A stretch of 64,000 nt of DNA from Parazoarcus communis (GTDB lineage: Bacteria; Pseudomonadota; Gammaproteobacteria; Burkholderiales; Rhodocyclaceae), in NCBI RefSeq assembly GCF_003111665.1, contig NZ_CP022188.1:1364001-1428000 (forward strand), in the 5' to 3' direction. The translations under genes were made by a program, and so were the position numbers. The stretch's first letter is position 1. Each line of letters starts with the position of its first letter. Below are positions 18,384 through 25,701 of the stretch, in pieces. The notes beneath the pieces are model-generated. The model had not been told where the DNA came from and did no database searches. It saw only the letters and a list, made by a program, of their open reading frames with translations.

Positions 18384-19658
18384 ATGAGCACACCCGAGAA
18401 AACCTCACGCGTGTCGGGCTTCCACAAGAAGAGCCCGCGCGAACGCCTCGACTTCGTTGCCGGCTTCAGCGGACTGGACGCGGTCGAGGTCGGACATCTC
18501 GCCAATATGGGAAACCTTGACCCACATCTGGCCGACCACCTGATCGAGAACGTCATTGGCACCATGAACGTACCGGTGGGCGTGGCGACCAATATGCGTG
18601 TCGATGGCGAGGACATCCTCGTGCCGATGGCAACCGAGGAGTCGTCAGTGGTGGCTGCGGTGTGTAATGCGGCGCGCCAGTGCTATGACAGCGGTGGTTT
18701 CGTGACCTCGATGTCGGGCACGCTGATGATTGCCCAGGTGCAGCTTGTAGGGGTGAGCGACCCGGTGCATGCCCGTATCCGCATTCTGGAGCGGCGCGAA
18801 GAGATCAAGGCGGTATGCGACGCCTGTGATCCGGTGCTGGTGAAGCTGGGCGGAGGTTTTCGTGATGTGGAGGTGCGCATTATCGAATCGGCCGGCGGGC
18901 CGATGGTGGTGACTCATCTCATCGTCGACACCCGCGACGCAATGGGTGCGAATGCAGTCAATAGCATGGCGGAAAAGCTGGCGCCCCAGATCGAGGTCTG
19001 GTGTGGCGGCCGGGTGTATCTGCGCATCCTCTCCAATCTGGCCGATCGCCGCCTTGCACGCGCACGGGCTGTGTGGACCTGCGACGCGATCGGGGGGGCT
19101 GCGGTGCGCGACGGCATCATCAGTGCTTTCCAGTTTGCGGCCGCAGATCCATACCGGGCCGCTACCCACAACAAGGGGGTGATGAACGGGATTTCGGCGG
19201 TGGTGCTGGCTACCGGCAATGACACGCGTGCGGTTGAAGCCGGTGCCCATGCGTATGCGGCGCGACGTGGCGCATACGGAAGCCTGACCGATTGGGAGGT
19301 CACCGCGGAAGGAGATCTGGCCGGCACCATCGAGTTGCCGATGGCCGTTGGCCTGATTGGCGGAGCGACCAAGCTCCATCCCACCGCCCGCGCGTGCCTC
19401 AAGATTCTTGGCGTCGCCTCGGCCGACAGGCTGTCCCGCATCATTGCCGCGGTGGGCCTGGCGCAGAATTTCTCTGCGCTGAAGGCATTGGCAACCACCG
19501 GCATCCAGAAGGGCCATATGTCGCTGCACGCACAAAACATCGCAATGATGGCCGGTGCCGTGGGCGATGAGGTCGCGGCGCTTGCCAGCGTGCTCGTCGG
19601 TCTGGGCACGGTGCGGGTCGACGTGGCCGAGGTCGAGTTGAGGAAGCTGCGCGGCTGA
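18384..19658 (+). CDS. mvaA: Degradative (class II) HMG-CoA reductase
   Basis: 424 aa, the length of class II enzymes such as Pseudomonas mevalonii MvaA. It converts mevalonate plus CoA and 2 NAD+ to HMG-CoA in the cytoplasm. Catalytic residues can be placed: Glu in ATEESSVVAA (85/86), Lys264 in ATHNKGVMNGI, Asp280 in ATGNDTRAVEAGAHA, His378 in GIQKGHMSLHAQNIA. The cofactor loop VDTRDAMGANAVN is present. The start is ATG 18384; the frame is open back to 17019 but that part is dctM in another frame. Being last in a TRAP operon points to mevalonate catabolism. No HMG-CoA lyase is nearby. Confidence 0.95.
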   Translation: MSTPEKTSRVSGFHKKSPRERLDFVAGFSGLDAVEVGHLANMGNLDPHLADHLIENVIGTMNVPVGVATNMRVDGEDILVPMATEESSVVAAVCNAARQCYDSGGFVTSMSGTLMIAQVQLVGVSDPVHARIRILERREEIKAVCDACDPVLVKLGGGFRDVEVRIIESAGGPMVVTHLIVDTRDAMGANAVNSMAEKLAPQIEVWCGGRVYLRILSNLADRRLARARAVWTCDAIGGAAVRDGIISAFQFAAADPYRAATHNKGVMNGISAVVLATGNDTRAVEAGAHAYAARRGAYGSLTDWEVTAEGDLAGTIELPMAVGLIGGATKLHPTARACLKILGVASADRLSRIIAAVGLAQNFSALKALATTGIQKGHMSLHAQNIAMMAGAVGDEVAALASVLVGLGTVRVDVAEVELRKLRG

Positions 19659-19669
19659 CGACGCTCCCC

Positions 19670-19692
19670 GGTGGCGACGAGATGTCGCCGCC
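19670..19692. terminator. Hairpin between convergent mvaA and unknown gene
   Basis: GGTGGCGAC (19670-19678) pairs with GTCGCCGCC (19684-19692) around a 5-nt loop, with one G-U wobble in the RNA. It fills the 36-bp gap between two convergent stop codons and could end transcription from both sides, although no clear U-tract follows. Confidence 0.5.
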
Positions 19693-19694
19693 TG

Positions 19695-20192
19695 CTACAG
19701 ACTGAACGAATGTCCCCCGCCGTGGAACGGATGGGGTTTTTCGGGGGCGGGGTGGAGGATGGCCCGGATCGACGGCGGGCACTGTGGCAGTTCGTTCTGC
19801 ATCTGCTGCTGCACCTGCGGGAACAGCTGCCCCCATTGCTCGGCAGAGACCTCGATTGCGGCGGGAAGCGCCAGCGCGCTGGCGATCAGTTCGACCGCGC
19901 CTGTGTGGTCGATCTCGGTGCGGACGCGCTCCTTGAGCCGGACGTAGATCCGGAAGTCGGTAATGCGACTGCCCGGCTGGGTGCCAAGGTGCACGATGTC
20001 GAGCTCGTAGAGCAGGGCGAGGGCGGGCTGGCCACGCACAAAGCCGAGTGCGGTGAGATATCGAAATCCGTCATAGGCGATGATCGCAAGCTCATCGTCT
20101 TCGGTCGGCACCGTCAGTGTGCCGTCGATGGTTTGCAGCACGGTGGGAAGGGTGGCGAAGACGGATTCCGTTTTCTGGGGCGGCGAGGTCAT
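19695..20192 (-). CDS. Hypothetical cytoplasmic protein
   Basis: 165 aa, not recognised. No signal peptide or membrane segment. Ordered-looking stretches include LAIIAYDGFRYLTALGFVRG, ALALLYELDIVHLGTQPG and FRIYVRLKERVRTEIDHTGA, followed by a helical part and a Pro/His-rich tail (PAPEKPHPFHGGGHSFSL). It converges with mvaA and precedes the antiporter end by 146 bp. Codon usage looks native (GC-rich third positions). Confidence 0.55.
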   Translation of the reverse strand: MTSPPQKTESVFATLPTVLQTIDGTLTVPTEDDELAIIAYDGFRYLTALGFVRGQPALALLYELDIVHLGTQPGSRITDFRIYVRLKERVRTEIDHTGAVELIASALALPAAIEVSAEQWGQLFPQVQQQMQNELPQCPPSIRAILHPAPEKPHPFHGGGHSFSL

Positions 20193-20288
20193 GGCAGCTC
20201 CGAGTCGATAGCGGTGGCCGAAAGGCGTCCTTCACGAGACAACTTCCTCAGTGTAGATGCTGCCTGCCGCCGCTGCCATGAAGAGAAG

Positions 20289-20334
20289 GGGCGCGATCCG
20301 TGTCCACTGGCCGGCCGCGCCCCTGTATCCGCAA
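20289..20334 (-). terminator. Rho-independent-like terminator of the antiporter gene
   Basis: GGGGCGCG at 20289-20296 pairs with CGCGCCCC at 20327-20334. Read on the minus strand just after the antiporter stop, the stem is followed by TTCTCTTC. The 30-nt loop contains the smaller palindrome GGCCGGCC. Position and pyrimidine tail fit a terminator. Confidence 0.6.
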
Positions 20335-20338
20335 ACGC

Positions 20339-22189
20339 TCAGCTCACTGCAGGTTCGCTGGCCTTCTCCGCATCGGTGGTTGCGGTGCCGCCAGTCTTGT
20401 CGGATGCGGGGTCTATCAGTGCCATGACGGCCCATCCCGGGCCGGGTTCCAGCGCATTTTCTGCCGAGAAGACTTCGAGTCGGCCCTTGGGGTCGATCGC
20501 GAACAGCAGCGTGGCATGGTCGCCATGCATGTTGCGGAAGTGCTCCATGGTGAAGGCTTCCGACAAGGTCGTGCGGCGGATCTCGGCACCGCGGTAAAGG
20601 CGGCGCGAAAGGTCGATGTAACCGACCTTGTCGCTGAAGGCGGTGCGTCCCTCGCGTGCCGTGTCACTGCGGCCGTTGGTGCCCGTCGCGCCGCCAACCC
20701 GCAGCGCGAAGACGTCTTTCGCGCCGAATACACCCTTGTAGCGGTTGCAGGCGAGTGCGTTGAGGTGAGCATCGGCCGTGACGGCCAGCATGCGCCCGAG
20801 GCCGGTGGTGTCGAGATAGACCTCGGCGTGTTCGGACAGCGGGTTGCCGTAGTAGGCCTTGAGGCCGGCCATGCGGGCGCGGCTGACGTTGTCCCACAGG
20901 GTGTCGCACAGCAGGACCCGGATCTTCTGCTGCTCGAGCGCCTGCGCCAGCTTGCGTGCAAGCGGATTCGCGCCGAGGATCAGAAAGCCGGCCGGTTCAG
21001 GTTCGGCCACCTTGAGCACGTTGGCGAGCTTGCCCGCCGTCAGGCTCTGCAGCACCACGGTGCCGATGATGACAACGAAGGTCAGCGGCACCAGCAGGGC
21101 CGCCTGATCCACGCCCCGTTGTTCGAGCTTGAGTGCGAACAGCGCACTCACCGCCGCGGCAACGATGCCGCGCGGTGCGATCCAGGCCAGCAGGGCACGC
21201 TCCTGCCACGGGATGGCGGAGCCCCAGGTGCAATACATGACCTTGAGCGGACGGGCGATGAACTGGATGGCCAGAAACACCCCGACCACCACCCAGCCCA
21301 GCGCTTCGAGCTGGGCAAAGTCGAGGCGTGCTGCAAGCAGGATGAAGAGCACCGTGATCAGCAGCAGCGAAAGACTTTCCTTGAACGCCAGAATCTCTTC
21401 GATCGGCACGCCCTTGCGGTTGCCGAGGTAGATGCCCATCACCGTCACCGCGAGCAGGCCGGATTCCTCCGCCACTGCGTTGGAGAAGGCGAAGCAGCAG
21501 AACACGGCGCCCAGCGTGGCCACGTTGAACAGGTAGTTGGGCAGCCAGTCGCGACGCAGGGCCTCGCCCATGAGGTAACCGATAGCCAGGCCGGAAATGG
21601 TGCCGATGGCGATGGTGCCGAGGAAGAGCAGGATGGTTGCGCTCAGCGCGCCACCGGCCTCGGTGGACACGACGAATTCGAACACCAGCACCGCAAGCAG
21701 CGCACCGATCGGATCGACGACGATGCCTTCCCAGCGCAGGATGTTGGCGATGCGGGCCGTCGGCCGCACAGTGCGCAGCATCGGCACGATGACGGTGGGG
21801 CCGGTCACGACCATGATGGCGCCGAACAGGATAGCCAGGCCCCAGTCGAAACCGGCGATCAGGCGTGCTGCCAGTGCTGCTACCGTCCACGTCACCAGTA
21901 CGCCGCTGGTGGCAAAACGCCGCACGACATGCTGCATCCCCCGGATCTCGGAGAACTTGAGTGTCAGCGCGCCTTCGAAAAGGATGATGGCGACCGACAG
22001 TGAAACGAAGGGGAAGAGCAGTTCCCCCATCAGCTCGTCGGGCTTGAGCCATCCAATGCCAGGGCCGACCACGATGCCCGTGATCAGCAGAAAGAGAATG
22101 GCGGGCAGGCGCAAGCGCCATGCGAGCCACTGGCAAGCACCACCGAGCAAGGTGATTGCTGCGATGGTGAGCATTGCATGTTCACCCAA
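20339..22189 (-). CDS. Sodium/proton antiporter with C-terminal TrkA-N regulatory domain
   Basis: 616 aa. About 12 transmembrane helices over residues 1-385 of the cation/proton antiporter (CPA) type, with the GPTVIVPMLRTVRP and WEGIVVDPIGALLAVLVFEF segments that carry the ion-binding Asp and WIAPRGIVAAAVSALFALKL. A Rossmann-like TrkA-N domain follows at about 395-510 (GFLILGANPLARKLAQALEQ), which usually binds a nucleotide and gates transport, then a 100-residue tail. Upstream MGEHAM may be an extended N-terminus; MLTIAA is an alternative start six codons in. Probably Na+(K+)/H+ exchange in the inner membrane. Confidence 0.9.
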   Translation of the reverse strand: MGEHAMLTIAAITLLGGACQWLAWRLRLPAILFLLITGIVVGPGIGWLKPDELMGELLFPFVSLSVAIILFEGALTLKFSEIRGMQHVVRRFATSGVLVTWTVAALAARLIAGFDWGLAILFGAIMVVTGPTVIVPMLRTVRPTARIANILRWEGIVVDPIGALLAVLVFEFVVSTEAGGALSATILLFLGTIAIGTISGLAIGYLMGEALRRDWLPNYLFNVATLGAVFCCFAFSNAVAEESGLLAVTVMGIYLGNRKGVPIEEILAFKESLSLLLITVLFILLAARLDFAQLEALGWVVVGVFLAIQFIARPLKVMYCTWGSAIPWQERALLAWIAPRGIVAAAVSALFALKLEQRGVDQAALLVPLTFVVIIGTVVLQSLTAGKLANVLKVAEPEPAGFLILGANPLARKLAQALEQQKIRVLLCDTLWDNVSRARMAGLKAYYGNPLSEHAEVYLDTTGLGRMLAVTADAHLNALACNRYKGVFGAKDVFALRVGGATGTNGRSDTAREGRTAFSDKVGYIDLSRRLYRGAEIRRTTLSEAFTMEHFRNMHGDHATLLFAIDPKGRLEVFSAENALEPGPGWAVMALIDPASDKTGGTATTDAEKASEPAVS

Positions 22190-22362
22190 AATATGTCTCC
22201 TGAATGGACGTAAGCGTCAGTACTACCGCTGCGGGCGGTGACGCGGAGGATGATTGTATATGAATGGGGGCGTCGTTCTTTGCCCTTGCGCGATGGCGGT
22301 GCAGCTTGCAGCCCGGATTGGGGCGGGTGGGGTTTGTCACGCGCAGGCGCCAGCGTGCAGTA

Positions 22363-22962
22363 CTAGAAGCGGGAGCCGGGTTGTTCGAGGAAGGCCTTCT
22401 CGACGGCTGTCGACTCACGTCCCAGCGCCACATTGCGGTGCGGAAAGCGACCGAAGCGGTCCACGATTTCGCGGTGGCGGCGGGCAAAGTCCAGAAAACC
22501 GTCGAAAGACGACTTCACTGTTGGGCCGGCTTCGGCCGCCAGGGCTTCGAAGCGTCGCACCGATTCGGCCTGGTCGTCGCGGTCTTCGGAATGCTCGAGT
22601 GGAAGATAGAGAAACACGCGCTCGATGGGGCGACACTGGCGGTCGATACCGAGGGCGAGCGCGCCTTTGCTCCAGCCCAGGGCCCGCGCGTCGAAGGCAA
22701 AGGCGCGTGCGCTGTTGCGGTAGATGTTGCGCGGGAACTGGTCGGTGAGCAGGATCAGGGCGAGGCGGCCGCGTGGCGTTTGCAGCCAGGCGTCGAGTTC
22801 ACCGTTTCCGGCCTGGATGACCCGGTGCTCGAAGCGCTCGCGGATCGCGGTGTCGACCTCGTCGCGCTTGCGCCACCACAGTGCGGACTGACTGGCGATG
22901 ATGCCGGCCTCGTCGGAACCGGTCCCAAACCAGAAGGTGCAGATTGTTTCGGCCGTATCCAC
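22363..22962 (-). CDS. DUF924 family protein
   Basis: 199 aa. The sequence has the DUF924 hallmarks: TFWFG near the start, WW.KRDEVD, LILLTDQFPRNIYRNSARAF near 70-90, FLYLPLEHSED near 115-125 and VDRFGRFPHRNVALGRESTA near 165-184. The start is GTG at 22962. Function is not established for the family; it is an all-helical cytoplasmic protein. It stands alone beside a decayed LysR fragment. Confidence 0.9.
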   Translation of the reverse strand: MDTAETICTFWFGTGSDEAGIIASQSALWWRKRDEVDTAIRERFEHRVIQAGNGELDAWLQTPRGRLALILLTDQFPRNIYRNSARAFAFDARALGWSKGALALGIDRQCRPIERVFLYLPLEHSEDRDDQAESVRRFEALAAEAGPTVKSSFDGFLDFARRHREIVDRFGRFPHRNVALGRESTAVEKAFLEQPGSRF

Positions 22963-22995
22963 GCGGTGCTCCGTTCAGATGCCATGCGGCAGGTG

Positions 22996-23325
22996 TCAGG
23001 CCGCCCGCCGTGCCGAGTTGGCGGCCTGGAAGTAGTCGATGAACGCCCGTAGCCGTGCCGGCCTGTTGGGCGTACCGGGAAAGTATAGATGGGCCGCGCC
23101 CAGCGTCGGCGCGTATTCGTCCAATGCGGTGACCAGGCGCCCGGCCTGAATGTCGTCCGCTGCGGTCGACTCGACCACGTGTGCAAGTGCGGGCCCGCCA
23201 CGCACGCCGTTGCAAGGCTGATGCGGATGCCTTCCCGGAGCGATTCTTGCTGCAGGAAGGCTCGACCTGAACCGCCGCCAGCTTCTGCCGAAGCGGGCGC
23301 GCCAGGTTCTGTACCGATTTGAGAT
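22996..23325 (-). pseudogene. Decayed C-terminal fragment of a LysR-type regulator
   Basis: The last 70 codons (22996-23208) read AADDIQAGRLVTALDEYAP, then LYFPGTPNRPARLRAFIDYF, which is the usual end of a LysR effector domain (DL-AGRLV-vL-dy, arginine-rich ARLRAFIDf). Further upstream the similarity continues only by switching frame (for example NLARPLRQKLAAVQVEPS and LREGIRISLATA in other frames), so at least two frameshifts are present. The HTH half is absent and the xdhC-like gene begins where it should be. This is a remnant of a regulator, not a functional gene. Confidence 0.7.
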
Positions 23326-23336
23326 GGGGTAAGGGC

Positions 23337-24359
23337 ATGGATAGTCTGGATCTGGAAGTTCTGCAGCGTGCGAGAACATGGCTCGCAGACGGAAAACGGG
23401 TGTTGCTGGCCACGGTCGTGCGCACCTGGGGCTCGTCGCCACGCCCGCCAGGCGCGCTGCTGGCCTTGCGCGAAGACGGACGTGCGGTGGGGTCGGTGTC
23501 GGGTGGGTGCATCGAGGACGACCTCATGCAGCGCCTGCGCGCCGAAGGCATGCCCGAAACGGCATGCAGGGTGAGCTATGGCGTCGGTGCCGAGGAGGCC
23601 CGCCGCTTCGGGTTGCCGTGCGGCGGCACCATGGAACTGGTGCTGGAGCCGCTGGCCGACCCGGCACCGCTCGACGCCTTGCTGGCCAGGCTGGCGGCGG
23701 GCGAACTGGTGGAGCGCAGCCTGCATCTGCCCAGTGGCAGGAGCGCGCTGGCGCCGGCGCATCCCGAGCAGGCGACGGGCTTCGACGGGGAAACCCTGGT
23801 GAGCGTGTTCGGGCCGCGCTATCGCCTGCTGCTGATCGGCGCCGGCCAGCTCGCGGCCAGCCTCGCAAGGATGGCGCTCGCGCTGGACTTCGCCGTCACC
23901 GTCTGCGATCCGCGCGAAGAGTGGTCCGAGGAATGGAACGTAGCGGGCACCGTGCTCACCCGCGAGATGCCCGACGATGTGGTCATCGGCATGCGCCCCG
24001 ACGCGCGCACCGCGGTAATCGCACTCACCCACGATCCCAAGCTCGACGATCTCGCGCTGATGGAGGCGCTGCGCTCGCCTGCCTTCTACGTGGCGGCGCT
24101 GGGCTCGCGACACAACAATGCCGTGCGGCGCGAGCGTCTGCGCGAGTTCGATCTCGACGCGTCGCAGGTGGCAGCCCTGCGCGGCCCGGCCGGGCTGTAC
24201 ATCGGCAGTCGCACGCCGGGCGAGATTGCGGTCTCGATCGCGGCTGAACTGGTCGCGGTAAAGAACGGTGTGGTGCCCGAGCGGGTCCTGCCGGTGGCAG
24301 AGGCCAAGGCCGCACTCGAACTGGCCGAAAACGCCTTGTCCGCCTGCGCCCGCAAGTGA
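23337..24359 (+). CDS. XdhC/CoxI family Mo-hydroxylase maturation protein
   Basis: 340 aa from ATG 23337; a TTG six codons upstream is possible but ATG follows GGGGTAAGGGC. The N-terminal XdhC_CoxI domain shows VVRTWGSSPRPPGA and VGSVSGGCIEDDL with the conserved Cys (about 65) and a second GLPCGGTMEL. The C-terminal Rossmann domain has LLLIGAGQLAASLARMA and YVAALGSRHNN. XdhC binds Mo-cofactor and delivers the sulfurated form to xanthine-dehydrogenase-type enzymes. It overlaps the MocA-like gene by 4 nt. The three-subunit hydroxylase at 31.8-35.4 kb is the obvious nearby client. Confidence 0.9.
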   Translation: MDSLDLEVLQRARTWLADGKRVLLATVVRTWGSSPRPPGALLALREDGRAVGSVSGGCIEDDLMQRLRAEGMPETACRVSYGVGAEEARRFGLPCGGTMELVLEPLADPAPLDALLARLAAGELVERSLHLPSGRSALAPAHPEQATGFDGETLVSVFGPRYRLLLIGAGQLAASLARMALALDFAVTVCDPREEWSEEWNVAGTVLTREMPDDVVIGMRPDARTAVIALTHDPKLDDLALMEALRSPAFYVAALGSRHNNAVRRERLREFDLDASQVAALRGPAGLYIGSRTPGEIAVSIAAELVAVKNGVVPERVLPVAEAKAALELAENALSACARK

Positions 24360-24946
24360 CGGTGCGCGGCATCCTGCTTGCGGCAGGTTACGGCCGCCGC
24401 TTCGATCCCGAAGGGCGGCGCGACAAGCTGCTTGCGCGCCTGGCGGATGGTCGTCCGCTGATCTGGCACAGCGCCCTTGCCTTGTGCGCGGCCCTGCCCG
24501 GCAGCCTCGCGGTGGTGCGTCCGGGGCAGGCGGAGCGGGTGCACTGGTTGCGCCTGGCAGGCTGCGAGATCCTGGAAACCGCGCACGCCGAGCAGGGCAT
24601 GGGCAGTGCGCTGGCGGCGGCAGTGGCGGCCAGTGCGGATGCTGCCGGCTGGGTGATCGCGCTCGCTGACATGCCCTGGTTGCCCGCGGCCGCGGTTGGC
24701 AGGGTGGCCGCCGCCATCGACCGGCCCGACACGGTGGTGGCTCCCATGCACGGCGGCCGGCGCGGCCATCCGGTCGGCTTCGGTGCGGCATGGGGGCGCC
24801 GTCTTGCCGCGCTGGAGGGTGACCGTGGCGCGCGCGACCTGCTGCAGGAGGCCGACGTGCGCCTGCTCGACTGGCACGATGACCGCATCCTGCGCGACGT
24901 CGATCAGGCCGCCGATCTCGATCCGGCGCTGCCTTCCTGCGGCTGA
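24356..24946 (+). CDS. MocA-like molybdenum cofactor nucleotidyltransferase
   Basis: 196 aa with the MobA/MocA NTP-transferase fold: GILLAAGYGRRF at residues 5-16 (nucleotide loop), DKLLARL, the metal-binding Asp in VIALADMPWLP near 105 and MHGGRRGHPVGFGAAW near 130. MocA makes the cytidine dinucleotide form of Mo-cofactor (MCD) used by many bacterial xanthine-dehydrogenase-family enzymes. GTG start overlapping the XdhC stop (GTGA) indicates coupling. The pair is a maturation unit. Confidence 0.88.
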   Translation: MTVRGILLAAGYGRRFDPEGRRDKLLARLADGRPLIWHSALALCAALPGSLAVVRPGQAERVHWLRLAGCEILETAHAEQGMGSALAAAVAASADAAGWVIALADMPWLPAAAVGRVAAAIDRPDTVVAPMHGGRRGHPVGFGAAWGRRLAALEGDRGARDLLQEADVRLLDWHDDRILRDVDQAADLDPALPSCG

Positions 24947-24947
24947 A

Positions 24948-25604
24948 TCAGACCACTGGCGCGGCCGGGTTCAGCACATTGGCGGGAGCATCGCGCACGA
25001 CACTGTCGGGCTCGGTAACGGGCGTGCCGCGCACTGTCTGCAGGGGAATGACACCCGCCCATACCGGCCAGCCGAGATCCTCCTCATCATCCTTGACCCC
25101 GCCTGCGCGAATCTTGGCCGACGCCTCGGTCAGGGGGATGCGCAACACCGTGGTGGCGTTGAGTTCCTTGCCGGTGATCGGGCGCAGTTGTTCCCAGCGC
25201 CCCGGCGCAATGCCTTCGATCAGGGCGCGCAGGCTGTTGAGCTTGGCGTCCGGCTCATCAAGCTGTTCGAAACACCCATAGACCACCACCGCGCGGTAGT
25301 TCATCGAGTGATGCATGGCCGAGCGCGCCATCACCAGCCCGTCGGCGAGCGCAATGGTGACGCAGGCCTGGCCGGTGGTGAGCGCCTTGAGCATGCGCGA
25401 ACCCTTGGCACCGTGGATGTAGAGGTGCTCGCCCTCGCGCCAGTGGATGGTGGGCAGGGCATGGACGGAGCCTTCCCACTGGAAGGCGACGGAGCACACC
25501 GTGGCGGCGTCGACAATGCCGTTGATGGTCTCGCTGTCGTAGTGGGCGCGCGCCGGGAGGCGTCTGACGCGGGTGCGCTCGGAAGGGGCTGGGGGCGTGT
25601 TCAT
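24948..25604 (-). CDS. Pyridoxamine 5'-phosphate oxidase-like FMN-binding protein
   Basis: 218 aa from ATG 25604 (MNTPPAPSERTRVRRLPARA); the frame is open to 25703 but that would overlap the divergent regulator and its palindrome. The split-barrel fold is suggested by VCSVAFQWEGSVHALPTIHW, LYIHGAKGSRMLKALTTGQA and MHHSMNYRAVVVYG, the flavin-binding pattern of this family. Genes of this type are common partners of PdxR/MocR regulators. It is divergent from one here. The reaction is unknown. Confidence 0.85.
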   Translation of the reverse strand: MNTPPAPSERTRVRRLPARAHYDSETINGIVDAATVCSVAFQWEGSVHALPTIHWREGEHLYIHGAKGSRMLKALTTGQACVTIALADGLVMARSAMHHSMNYRAVVVYGCFEQLDEPDAKLNSLRALIEGIAPGRWEQLRPITGKELNATTVLRIPLTEASAKIRAGGVKDDEEDLGWPVWAGVIPLQTVRGTPVTEPDSVVRDAPANVLNPAAPVV

Positions 25605-25651
25605 GTCGGGGTGCCTGACGCTTGTTTGAGGTGAGCGTCCAGCATATGCTG

Positions 25652-25679
25652 CTGGTGGCACCATCAGTAGTGCCACCAG
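25652..25679. promoter_or_regulatory. Perfect operator-like palindrome between flavoprotein and MocR regulator
   Basis: CTGGTGGCAC (25652-25661) and GTGCCACCAG (25670-25679) form a perfect 10-bp inverted repeat with an 8-nt spacer, 22 bp before the MocR start and 48 bp before the flavoprotein start. A further GCCACC half-site sits next to the regulator ATG. Placement in the divergent promoter strongly suggests the binding site of the adjacent regulator. Confidence 0.7.
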
Positions 25680-25701
25680 ATTCATTTGGATTGGAGCCAC
25701 C

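Noticed and set aside
20300..22003. 567-aa plus-strand frame opposite the antiporter
   Set aside because: His/Arg/Gln-rich shadow; the minus strand has twelve TM helices and a TrkA-N domain.
22755..24791. 678-aa minus-strand frame across the XdhC and MocA genes
   Set aside because: Composition is Arg/Pro/Ala-rich and it lies opposite two well-supported genes; only the small LysR-like piece near 23 kb has meaning.
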